NCBI GenBank assembly: GCA_009693435.1
Contig: SHXF01000030.1
Coordinates: 1-44,071 of the forward strand
Direction: 5' to 3'
Origin: Betaproteobacteria bacterium
GTDB taxonomy: Bacteria > Pseudomonadota > Gammaproteobacteria > Burkholderiales > SG8-39
Length of the DNA: 44,071 nucleotides
The notes under the pieces: generated by a model
What the model was told of the DNA's origin: nothing
What the model saw: only the letters and a program-made list of their open reading frames with translations
Database searches by the model: none
Shown here: in pieces, positions 36,120 to 43,924 of the stretch
Layout of the letters: each line of letters starts with the position of its first letter
Position numbering within the stretch: the stretch's first letter is position 1
Program-made: the position numbers and the translations under genes

Positions 36120-36168
36120 CCGTACTCGCCTACACTAGCGCATCCGTCACCACAGCGCAGGAGATCGC

Positions 36169-36726
36169 ATGGCCCGCATTCCCGAACTGAAGCCCGAGCA
36201 ACTGTCGGATGCACAACGCAAACTCGCCGAGGGCCTGGGCGTAACGCGCGGCGGCGGACTCTCCACCAACGGCCCCTGGGGCCTGCTGCTGCGCAATCCG
36301 GAGTTGTGCGAGCGTGCCGGCCATTTCGGCACCATGCTGCGCGACGCGACGTCGGTCCCCAAGCGCCTGTCGGAAATCGCCATCGCGGTGAGCGCGCGCT
36401 ACTGGAGCGCCGATTTCGAATGGTGGGCTCACGCACCGCAGGCGCTGCGCGCGGGTGTCTCCGCCGAAGTCCTGGAATCGATCCGCCGCAGGCAACGGCC
36501 GGTGTTCGATCGCAAGGACGAGGAAGCGGCCTACGATTTCGTCACCGAACTGCAGGAAAAAAAGCGCGTCGGCGACGCCGTCTATCAGCGGCTGGTGGAG
36601 CACCTGGGCGCGCAAGGCGCCATAGAGCTCACTACGATCACGGGTTTTTATTCCACCATCGCGATGCTGCTGATCGCCTTCGAGGTGGACATGCCCGCGG
36701 GGGTCGAGCGCGCGTTCGCGGCGTGA
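36169..36726 (+). CDS. Carboxymuconolactone decarboxylase family protein
   Basis: 185 aa with the AhpD/CMD helical fold; SEIAIAVSARYWSADFEWWAHAPQA contains the family's conserved E and WxxH positions. It lacks the CxxC of AhpD, so a peroxidase role is unlikely; a decarboxylase or related ring-cleavage-product role is possible. AGGAGA precedes ATG 36169. It is divergent from the oxygenase operon, with the 15-bp array between them. Confidence 0.88.
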   Translation: MARIPELKPEQLSDAQRKLAEGLGVTRGGGLSTNGPWGLLLRNPELCERAGHFGTMLRDATSVPKRLSEIAIAVSARYWSADFEWWAHAPQALRAGVSAEVLESIRRRQRPVFDRKDEEAAYDFVTELQEKKRVGDAVYQRLVEHLGAQGAIELTTITGFYSTIAMLLIAFEVDMPAGVERAFAA

Positions 36727-36753
36727 CGACGCGGCAGGCCCCCGGCCGGTCGG

Positions 36754-37533
36754 CTAGGCCACGCCTGCCGCGAACTCCCGGAATACCCGCAGGAACGCGT
36801 CCGGCTTTTCCGCCTGCGGCAGGTGGCCGCAACCCGCTATCAGGTCGACGCGCGAGCGCGGGATCAAGCGCGAAAATTCCGCCGCGTAACCCGCGGGCAA
36901 CACCTTGTCGCCCTCGCCCCACACGATCTGCGTCGGCACCTTGATGCGATGCAGCCACTTGTGCAGGTGCGGATCGAACAGCCGCGGCTCCCACGCGAGG
37001 CGCGCGGTGGTGAACTGGTTTTTCGCGGAGATGTCCGCGTCGCCCACCGTGACCGGTTGCGCGAGGATGCGCTCGGCGATGGACTGATCGACGAACAGGT
37101 TGCGCACCCGCTCCTCCGCCGACCAGAGAAAGATATCGCCCTTCTTCAGCCCCGGCACGTGTATGCCGGAGGGCCCGATCAGCGTGAGCGCGCGGATGCT
37201 GGCCGTGCTGCGGATCGCCAGTTCCAGCGCCAGCCAGCCGCCGATGGAACTGCCGATCACCAGCGCATCGCGTATCGCGCGGCTCTCCAGGAATTCCAGA
37301 TAGAAGTAGGCGAGGTCGTGGATGTTGTCCAGCCACTCCGGCTCGTCCGATCCGCCGAAACCGGGATGTTCCGGCACCAGCACTTCGTATTCTTTTGCCA
37401 GTTCGTGCAGGAACGGCTGCACCACCGAAGCGCCGCTCGCGCCGTGCAGGTAGAGCAGCGTGCGGCCGCTGCCGCCGCGCTTGAGGGTGGTGCGGCAGCC
37501 GGCGATTTCGCAGGTTTCGCTGGTGAATGCCAT
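36754..37533 (-). CDS. Alpha/beta hydrolase
   Basis: 259 aa. LLYLHGASGAS is the oxyanion loop; nucleophile Ser96 is in IGSSIGGW; the acid Asp is in WGEGDKVLP; the His is in GCGHLPQAEKP. It matches ester or C-C bond hydrolases of the type acting on meta-cleavage products, but the substrate is unknown. GGAGGAAAAAAGACC precedes ATG 37533. It is convergent with the carboxymuconolactone decarboxylase-like gene. Confidence 0.9.
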   Translation of the reverse strand: MAFTSETCEIAGCRTTLKRGGSGRTLLYLHGASGASVVQPFLHELAKEYEVLVPEHPGFGGSDEPEWLDNIHDLAYFYLEFLESRAIRDALVIGSSIGGWLALELAIRSTASIRALTLIGPSGIHVPGLKKGDIFLWSAEERVRNLFVDQSIAERILAQPVTVGDADISAKNQFTTARLAWEPRLFDPHLHKWLHRIKVPTQIVWGEGDKVLPAGYAAEFSRLIPRSRVDLIAGCGHLPQAEKPDAFLRVFREFAAGVA

Positions 37534-37673
37534 GGTCTTTTTTCCTCCGGTGATGCGGTTTCGATCGCGTTTTCGGCGAATGACGCAATTGTGTCACAGC
37601 TGATCGGATCGGCGCGGCGGGGAACGGCGTCAAGCGGCCCTCATGATCGATACTTTAAGAGTACGTGAACACC

Positions 37674-37695
37674 GTTCAGGCTGAGCTTGTCGAAG
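37674..37695. repeat. Dispersed repeat gttcaggctgagcttgtcg
   Basis: The string gttcaggctgagcttgtcg followed by aag belongs to the widespread ttcgacaagctcagcctgaac repeat found scattered in many proteobacterial genomes. Only one copy in this window. Confidence 0.6.
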
Positions 37696-37733
37696 CCCGG
37701 TTGTACTTCGGAGGCGGGGAGTGGAAACCGTGG

Positions 37734-37789
37734 AAACCGGGGACAGACCACGTTTTCCGCTGGCGGAAAACGTGGTCTGTCCCCGGTTT
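37734..37789. repeat. Long palindrome, family aaaccggggacagaccacg
   Basis: 27-bp perfect arms (37734-37760 and 37763-37789) around a 2-nt centre. Arm: aaaccggggacagaccacg continuing to ttttccgc. Near-identical copies at 38970 and 41026. Lies 36 bp before the ABC binding-protein gene. Confidence 0.97.
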
Positions 37790-37825
37790 TGCGACTTACA
37801 ATTGCCGGCAGATTGGGGGAGTGGA

Positions 37826-38848
37826 ATGAACAATCGCCGCAAGCTGGTATTCGTATTGGGCGCCGGAGCGCTCACGGCGCCGTTCGGTTCCTACGCGCAG
37901 CAGCCCGGCAAGCCGGCGGAGAAAATCTGGCGGGTCGGATTCCTTGCCACGCCCAACCGCCCGGCGTCCATCGACAGCGACATAACCTACGCCGGCTTGC
38001 TGCGCGGCTTGCGCGAACTGGGCTACGTCGAAGGCAGAAACCTCTCGTTCGAATGGCGCTTTGCGCACAACCAGCCCGAGTTGCTCGCGCCGCTGGCTGC
38101 GGAGCTGGCGCGCCTGAACGTGGATGTCATCGTGACCATGGGATCGCCCGCCACCCTGGCCGCGCAAAAAGCCACCACGACGATTCCCATCGTGTTCGTC
38201 GGGCCCGGTGACGTGGTCGGCAGTGGACTGGTCAAAAGCCTGGCGCGGCCCGGCGGCAATACCACCGGTATGTCGAGCATGATGAGCGAACTCAATCCCA
38301 AGCGCCTGCAAATGCTGCTCGAAATGACGGCCGCCGCGTCGCCCAAGGTGACGCGCGTCGCGTATCTATTGAATCCAAATACCCCAAACAACATCCGTTC
38401 TTTTGATGGAACCTTTCTCGCCGCAGCTCAAAAGCTCGGCGTGGAGCTGCGGCGTTCGGATGCGCGGACGCCGCAGGAAATCGAGAATGGATTCTCAGCG
38501 ATGAAGCGGGACAAGGTCGCCGCGCTGCTGGTGTCGCTCGACCCGTTTTTCGAGCAGCAACGAAGCCAGATTGGCGAATTGAGCCTGAAGCACCGGATTG
38601 CCTGCATGACTGCCGATCCGGTCTACGCGGAGGCCGGCTGTCTCATGAGCTACGGCACCCGTATTACTGCCATGTTCCATCGCGCGTCATCGTATGTGGA
38701 CAAGATTTTCAAGGGCGCGAAGCCCGCCGACTTGCCGGTCGAGCAGCCAACCCGACTTGAACTGGTGATCAACGGCAGGACCGCTAAGGCATTGGGACTG
38801 AATATTCCGCAATCTCTTCTGATCAGCACCGACCGCGTTATCGAATAG
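37826..38848 (+). CDS. ABC transporter substrate-binding protein (ABC_sub_bind type)
   Basis: 340 aa. A leader (FVLGAGALTAPFGSYAQQ) is followed by VGFLATPNRP, LRELGYVEGRNLSFEWRFA, SPATLAAQKATTTIPIVFV, SLARPGGNTTGMSS and the late GRTAKALGLNIPQSLL, the standard pattern of the family that often has no adjacent permease. ATG 37826 has GGGGGAG upstream. It is flanked by two copies of the long palindrome (37734 and 38970). Confidence 0.9.
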   Translation: MNNRRKLVFVLGAGALTAPFGSYAQQPGKPAEKIWRVGFLATPNRPASIDSDITYAGLLRGLRELGYVEGRNLSFEWRFAHNQPELLAPLAAELARLNVDVIVTMGSPATLAAQKATTTIPIVFVGPGDVVGSGLVKSLARPGGNTTGMSSMMSELNPKRLQMLLEMTAAASPKVTRVAYLLNPNTPNNIRSFDGTFLAAAQKLGVELRRSDARTPQEIENGFSAMKRDKVAALLVSLDPFFEQQRSQIGELSLKHRIACMTADPVYAEAGCLMSYGTRITAMFHRASSYVDKIFKGAKPADLPVEQPTRLELVINGRTAKALGLNIPQSLLISTDRVIE

Positions 38849-38969
38849 GGATAGCGAGGCTAATTCTTTAAGATTTGTCCGGGCCGGGGCCGTCAACACG
38901 GTGCTTAGCGGGCCATTGCGTTATAACTTATGATATAACGCTGCTACCCCGAAGGGAAACCGGGGGAAT
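38849..38969. other. Intergenic region with AT-rich inverted repeat
   Basis: gcgttata (38918-38925) and tataacgc (38934-38941) form an AT-rich inverted repeat, an 8-nt spacer apart. Possibly an operator or hairpin; otherwise nothing. Confidence 0.4.
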
Positions 38970-39021
38970 ACCGGGGACAGACCACGTTTTCCGCTGGCGG
39001 AAAACGTGGTCTGTCCCCGGT
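38970..39021. repeat. Long palindrome, second intact copy
   Basis: 25-bp perfect arms (38970-38994 and 38997-39021) around tg. The right arm ends four bases before the stop codon of the acyltransferase gene on the minus strand (stop 39026-39028). Confidence 0.97.
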
Positions 39022-39025
39022 TTCC

Positions 39026-41008
39026 CTATTTCCCCAGCAGGTGCATTCGCAGGAATCGCTGCGAGACATAGATCGATCCGCGCCGGGACAAGTGGCCGGA
39101 ATCGAAAGCCATAAGGTCGTTTTGGTCGCCCCCTGGAATCCTTGCGAGACAGCCGTCCTCACTGCACAACCCGCCGATGAGCGATACGTATGCCAACAGT
39201 GGCGAGTTTTCATACTCCATCCTGAGCAGGTCTTCGCTTTGGAAATTGTTGCGCCTGAGGCCGATACCGACGCGCTCGAACTCTGCGCCCCAGTAATGTT
39301 TGGCGACAACCAATGGCAACGACGGAAGCCATTGGGGAGCCGGCCCTACCAGGACAATCTTCTTACCGCCCAGTGCTTGAATCTCGCCGGCAACGCTGCG
39401 CCAACTGGTGAATTCATGCCCGCTCGCTTGCGCCAGGATGACCACTTCTGGCTTGAGCTCCCCGATTTTTTCCATTGCGAATTCATTTGAGCGGATGCAA
39501 GCATTGCCCCGCGTCCCTCGCGCGGATCGTGCAACTTCAGGCGGACAATTGGGCGCCACGATTTCGACCAGGCGTGTGTCCGCGGGCAGCAGTGCCCTGA
39601 TACCGTCCGACAACGAACCCGCGTAGGAATCTCCCCACAGCAACCAGGTGACCCGCCTGCCGGATCGGGCGCAGGCCTCGCCGATCCGGTTTTCCTTCTT
39701 CCCCTGTTCCCACTTGAAGAATGCGCACGAGTCCACGGGTTGCCTGGAAAGATCGGTGTCGCGGAAATCTACCTCGCCGGGTTTCCGGTATTTCTGCAGG
39801 AAGAGCGCTCTTTCATCCTTGTTGATATCGCGCTCCGCCATTCCATCCCACCGGTAGGTGACGATGGCAATGCAGGAAACCAGGCACAGCAACGCGCAGA
39901 GGACGGGTACCCCCAATATCCCGGGCCTGCCGAAGCGAACACGCTTCTCTACCCATTCGTACGTAAGCCAGGCGAGGCTCCCGCCTGCGAGAACAGCAGC
40001 AATCCGTATCCCGCGCGAGGGCGCTTCAAATTCAACTATGTTTGCATACGCCAGCAGCGGCCAGGTCCAGAGATAGAACGGATAGCTGATCAGCCCGATC
40101 GACACCAGCGCGCGTTGCGACAGAACTTTCCTGTTGATCCGGCCTTCCGGTCCTGATGCTATCAGGAGCAGCGTGCCGGCCACCGGCAGTACCGCCCACC
40201 ATCCCGGAAAAGGCATATCCCGGTTCAGCACGAACAGGGAAATGACAACCAGCCCCAGTCCGACAACGGATCCGAGGTCATTGAGGATCGCACGTTGCGC
40301 AGGAACGAGGGACGCCCGCGGCAACATGGTCGCGAGCAGACCCTCATCGCCCCGAATGGCGCAAGCGAGTGCGCCGCCCAGCATCAGCTCCCAAAACCGG
40401 GTTACGGGCGAATAGAAGACGCCGGCGACGTCATCGTGAACCGTGCCGATATTGAAGAGGAAAGAGGCCGCGGCGATCAATAACGCAAGCGCAAGAAAGC
40501 TGAAACGCCGCTTCCATGCGAAAAAGAGCAGCAGCGGCCACGCCAGATAGAATTGTTCCTCCACGCCCAGAGACCACAGGTGCAGCAGCGGCTGTGCCTG
40601 TCCGGCCTGATCGAAATACCCGGACTCGCGCCATTCCACGAAGTTGGATACAAAACCGGCGCCCGCAAGAATTCGCGTGGCAAGCTGTACGAAATCTCCC
40701 GGCAGCAGGACGAACCAGCCGATCAGATAGCTTGTGCCCAATACCAGTATGAGCGCAGGAAACAGCCGCCTGATGCGACGCGCGTAGAATTCCGCAAAAC
40801 TGAAACTGCCCTCTCCCAGAGCGCGGATGATGACGCCGGTGATGAGAAAGCCGGAAATCACGAAAAACACATCTACGCCAGCGAACCCTCCCGGAATTCT
40901 TCCTGGTGACGCGTGAAAGCCGATTGCAGAAAGAACCGCGATCCCGCGCAGACCGTCTATGTCGGGGCGATAGGCCTGATAGGCGCGGGGTCGATTGGCA
41001 GGCGGCAC
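39026..41008 (-). CDS. Acyltransferase-3 membrane protein with C-terminal SGNH domain
   Basis: 660 aa from GTG 41008 with AGGGAAAA upstream; the frame stays open far upstream but that part is antisense to the hydrolase gene. N-terminal acyltransferase-3 domain: RPDIDGLRGIAVLSAIGFH (the catalytic-type Arg and His region), GVDVFFVISGFLIT, RIRRLFPAL and ten or so TM helices (to about residue 390). The C-terminal SGNH domain has LLWGDSYAGS (Ser in GDS) and FDSGHLSRRG (DxxH). It is of the OafA/OatA type, O-acylating surface polysaccharide. Both ends touch or nearly touch copies of the long palindrome. Confidence 0.92.
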   Translation of the reverse strand: MPPANRPRAYQAYRPDIDGLRGIAVLSAIGFHASPGRIPGGFAGVDVFFVISGFLITGVIIRALGEGSFSFAEFYARRIRRLFPALILVLGTSYLIGWFVLLPGDFVQLATRILAGAGFVSNFVEWRESGYFDQAGQAQPLLHLWSLGVEEQFYLAWPLLLFFAWKRRFSFLALALLIAAASFLFNIGTVHDDVAGVFYSPVTRFWELMLGGALACAIRGDEGLLATMLPRASLVPAQRAILNDLGSVVGLGLVVISLFVLNRDMPFPGWWAVLPVAGTLLLIASGPEGRINRKVLSQRALVSIGLISYPFYLWTWPLLAYANIVEFEAPSRGIRIAAVLAGGSLAWLTYEWVEKRVRFGRPGILGVPVLCALLCLVSCIAIVTYRWDGMAERDINKDERALFLQKYRKPGEVDFRDTDLSRQPVDSCAFFKWEQGKKENRIGEACARSGRRVTWLLWGDSYAGSLSDGIRALLPADTRLVEIVAPNCPPEVARSARGTRGNACIRSNEFAMEKIGELKPEVVILAQASGHEFTSWRSVAGEIQALGGKKIVLVGPAPQWLPSLPLVVAKHYWGAEFERVGIGLRRNNFQSEDLLRMEYENSPLLAYVSLIGGLCSEDGCLARIPGGDQNDLMAFDSGHLSRRGSIYVSQRFLRMHLLGK

Positions 41009-41025
41009 GATGCGATTTTCCCTGA

Positions 41026-41081
41026 AAACCGGGGACAGACCACGTTTTCCGTAGGCGGAAAACGTGGTCTGTCCCCGGTTT
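41026..41081. repeat. Long palindrome, third intact copy
   Basis: 26-bp arms (41026-41051 and 41056-41081) with a 4-nt centre, near-identical to the copies at 37734 and 38970. It fills the space between the serine-hydrolase stop (41083) and the acyltransferase start (41008), 17 bp before the latter. Confidence 0.97.
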
Positions 41082-41082
41082 C

Positions 41083-42330
41083 CTACCAGTTGCCATACTG
41101 ACGAACCACGCCGCGCCAGAACGCATCCGCCTCGCGACCCAGTGACGTTTGCCCGGCTTTGGCGGTGGCGTTTGCCGCGGTCTGAACCATCACGAGTTTG
41201 AGCTCCGGGTCGACAAACATCATCTGCCCGTAGACGCCGAGAAGGGCAAATCGCCTTTTCTCGCCGGGGAACAGCCAGAACTGGTAGCCGTAACCGTAGT
41301 ACGGCGTGGCCTTGCGCGGCCGGAATGCCTCGGGAACGCGATGCCAGTCGGTTGCCTCCAGCAGATAGGCGAGCGGAATGATCTGCTTTCTCGGCGGGTC
41401 GTCGGGCCGCACACCGTCGTTGGCCAGGACCACGCCCAGGCGCGCGTAGTCGGCGAGCGTGGCGTTGAAATTGCCACCCGCCAGTTCGAGGCCGGTCCTG
41501 TCGGTGCGCCACAAGGCCGATGTCTCGGCGCCGATAGCCTGCCACAGGCGCGGCGTCAGATAGTCGCTCACGCTCATCCCCGTTGCGCCGCGGAGCACGG
41601 CAGCCAGCGCGTGCGTCTGCGCGCTGGCATAGGAGAAACGCGCGCCTTGCGGCGCCTCGCGCTCGGTCACGACACTGATCGCCGCCTCTATGCCGTTGCG
41701 AGAGACTGCGGCGCCAAAGCGCGCCGCGTCGTCCTTGCCGTCGTACTCTTCGGTGAATCGGGCGCCGGAGGCCATGCGCAGCAGGTTGCGGATGGTCGTC
41801 TCTCCGAACAGCGTGCCGGCCAGCTTGGGCGCGTAGCTGTCGGCGCGATCGTCCAGCGATTTGATCTTGCCCTCCTGCAGGGCAATGCCGAAGGCGAGGG
41901 AGGTGATCGACTTGGACATCGAGTTCGACAGGAACCGGTGCGACGGCCGGCGCTGGTACTGATAGCGTTCGACCTGGATCACGCCGTCCTTGACGATCAT
42001 CAATCCCATGATGCGCTGGCGCGACAGGTAGTCGTCGACGCCCAGGCCATTGCGATAATCGTTGTTCCAGCGGATCGACGGCTCGCGTGCCGCGCGCGCC
42101 AGCGCCATGGGCGCGTCGCCGGGTGCAAGCACGTTGGCCGCGCCGTTGGCTATGCCGGCAATGTCGCCCTGCGCGGTGAACGAACCCACGCGGACGGATT
42201 CGTCGAAGAACCAGGTCCTCGCGGTGCCGATCGGGTAGCCCTGACTCTTGCCCAGCCTGTCTTCGTCCGGCGCGGCGAAGGCAAGATGACACAAGCCTGT
42301 CAAGGCGATTGCCGTGAGGAACGTTCTCAT
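41083..42330 (-). CDS. Serine hydrolase, class C beta-lactamase family
   Basis: 415 aa, secreted (LTAIALTGLCHLAFAA). The SxxK motif is Ser137-Met-Ser-Lys140 in LSNSMSKSITSLAFG, and FSYASAQTHALAAVL supplies the Tyr of the YxN-like motif (here Y-A-S). It fits the esterase/beta-lactamase-like group with unknown substrates. ATG 42330 is chosen; its ribosome site is weak. The stop codon is directly followed by the third long palindrome. Confidence 0.87.
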   Translation of the reverse strand: MRTFLTAIALTGLCHLAFAAPDEDRLGKSQGYPIGTARTWFFDESVRVGSFTAQGDIAGIANGAANVLAPGDAPMALARAAREPSIRWNNDYRNGLGVDDYLSRQRIMGLMIVKDGVIQVERYQYQRRPSHRFLSNSMSKSITSLAFGIALQEGKIKSLDDRADSYAPKLAGTLFGETTIRNLLRMASGARFTEEYDGKDDAARFGAAVSRNGIEAAISVVTEREAPQGARFSYASAQTHALAAVLRGATGMSVSDYLTPRLWQAIGAETSALWRTDRTGLELAGGNFNATLADYARLGVVLANDGVRPDDPPRKQIIPLAYLLEATDWHRVPEAFRPRKATPYYGYGYQFWLFPGEKRRFALLGVYGQMMFVDPELKLVMVQTAANATAKAGQTSLGREADAFWRGVVRQYGNW

Positions 42331-42752
42331 GGCCGATGTCCGCAGCAAGTCGATTACCCCCACCAAATTATTGCCGCGCGAGCCGCCAGCAACCCGGTCC
42401 AGATGTTGGTGAGAGATGACGCCCGTGCATTTGTTTCATCAATCCGGGTGAAGAAATCCGGTTGGTGCGCAACAATAAATCCGAATTGCCATGTTCACTC
42501 CATTTCCGAACAGATTGCCACGTCCGTTGCCGCGGTCAGTAGGCCTTCGACACTCATGCTGGCAATACTTCGATCACGCAGCGCCGCCGACACGGTAACG
42601 CCCCAGCCATCGCCTTTCACATACTCTGTCGGTGCTAGCACGATTAAGCCCGTATACCTTGAGTAAAATAAGGCATGATGTATTCGCAAGTTACGAGCCT
42701 AACAACACCGAAGACCGTGCGAGCAAGCTTCGAGCAATTTGGAGGGAATGAT
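42331..42752. other. Intergenic region, 422 bp, transition to low GC
   Basis: Base composition drops through this region. A 64-codon minus-strand frame (42495-42689) has no recognisable product. The boundary may mark an acquired segment starting here. No gene supported. Confidence 0.45.
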
Positions 42753-43901
42753 ATGAAACTCGACTCGTTACGCTTTAGCGAATTTATTGGTGAACCACAG
42801 GAGTGGCACCTTCATGAATGTACGTTTGCGACAGTCAACCTTGTCGTTGGAAAAAACGCCTCCGGTAAGACTCGCTTGCTAAACGTTATTAACGGACTAG
42901 CACAAATGATACGCGGCGACCACAAACAGGTCTTTACCTCAGGGGAATATGAAGTCCGGTTATCTTCGACTGATTATTCGTATGTTTACAACGTAGTGAT
43001 AAACCACAGCGTTGTGACTGCCGAAACCCTTAGCCGCAACGGCACTATATTGCTGGAACGAGGGAAGAACGGAATTGGCAAAATTTGGACAGAGCAAGAA
43101 CAGAAGAATATGGACTTTGAGGCACCGCAGAATCAACTCGTCGCAAACATAAGGCGCGACAGTATTCAACATTCTTTTTTTGAAAAATTATACGACTGGG
43201 CCAAGCTACTGAGACACTACTCGTTTGGAACTCCGCTTGGCCGAGATCTCTTGTACGGACTTGCAGCCCAAGCAAATGGAGAACCCCCGCCTGACGCTGA
43301 AATAACGGATACCAATCTTGTCGGAAAATTATATGACTACGCATTTTTGAAATTTGGCGAACCTTTTGACCAAGCTGTATTGCGAGACCTTGCGGCCCTC
43401 GGCTACGAATGTACCGATGTCGGAATAGAAGTGGCCGATTCAACGATTATTCGCGGGATGCCACCATCGGCATGGTTGTATGTTCAAGAGAAGGGCCTTC
43501 GTACCAAAACTCATCAGATGAACATATCCCAAGGTATGTTTCGCGCACTCGCGCTTGTCATTCATATTAACTACATTGTTTTCCGTGGGACTCCACGCAC
43601 TGTTTTAATCGACGACATTGGGGAAGGACTGGACTTTTCTCGAGCTCAGTCCTTTATATCCATGCTAATCGGCCGCGCAGAAGCGCACAACCTACAACTT
43701 ATAATGACTACAAATGATCGCTTCGTGATGAACGGCGTCCCTCTTAAACATTGGGCAGTACTGACGCGTCACGGAAGTGAGGTAAAAGTAACCACCCCGC
43801 GTAACACCCCAAGGGTCTTTAATGAATTTGAAGAACTTGGGCTAAATAACTTCGATTTCTTCTCTACCAATTTTTTCGAAGAAGGGTTTACGGAGCAGTG
43901 A
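42753..43901 (+). CDS. AAA/ABC-like ATPase, probable defence-type
   Basis: 382 aa. Walker A at 33-40 (VVGKNASGKTRLL), a signature-like NISQGMFRALAL ahead of Walker B (about 283-294, VLIDDIGEGLD) and a switch-like LIMTTNDR after it: the layout of SMC/ABC-type, AAA_21-like ATPases found in OLD, Gabija-like and related two-gene modules. Its start ATG 42753 has GGAGGGAA upstream. It is markedly AT-richer than the rest: 27 of 60 bases are G or C at 42841-42900 against 42 of 60 at 26341-26400, a sign of horizontal transfer. A second gene begins at its stop codon but is cut by an IS element. Confidence 0.82.
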   Translation: MKLDSLRFSEFIGEPQEWHLHECTFATVNLVVGKNASGKTRLLNVINGLAQMIRGDHKQVFTSGEYEVRLSSTDYSYVYNVVINHSVVTAETLSRNGTILLERGKNGIGKIWTEQEQKNMDFEAPQNQLVANIRRDSIQHSFFEKLYDWAKLLRHYSFGTPLGRDLLYGLAAQANGEPPPDAEITDTNLVGKLYDYAFLKFGEPFDQAVLRDLAALGYECTDVGIEVADSTIIRGMPPSAWLYVQEKGLRTKTHQMNISQGMFRALALVIHINYIVFRGTPRTVLIDDIGEGLDFSRAQSFISMLIGRAEAHNLQLIMTTNDRFVMNGVPLKHWAVLTRHGSEVKVTTPRNTPRVFNEFEELGLNNFDFFSTNFFEEGFTEQ

Positions 43902-43924
43902 AAAAGCTGGCGTTATTCGTTGAG
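43898..43924 (+). pseudogene. Remnant of a partner gene interrupted by an IS element
   Basis: A GTG overlapping the ATPase stop codon (GTGA) opens a frame reading MKKLALFVE, then runs into the IS end and, with IS codons, stops at about 44013. That N-terminus is typical of proteins reading MKKLALFVEGQTE that sit directly after such ATPases (TOPRIM/DUF4276-like). Only nine codons remain before the IS, so identity is an inference. Confidence 0.55.

Noticed and set aside
38918..38941. Integron attC-like site
   Set aside because: The inverted repeat is AT-rich but lacks the GTTRRRY/RYYYAAC core sites; no integrase is seen.
39026..42292. 1088-codon open frame fusing the acyltransferase to an upstream stretch
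   Set aside because: The upstream part is a shadow of the serine hydrolase and runs through the palindrome; a GTG with ribosome site at 41008 gives the normal 660-aa protein.
42495..42689. 64-codon minus-strand frame
   Set aside because: No recognisable domain or ribosome site and no evidence of coding bias.
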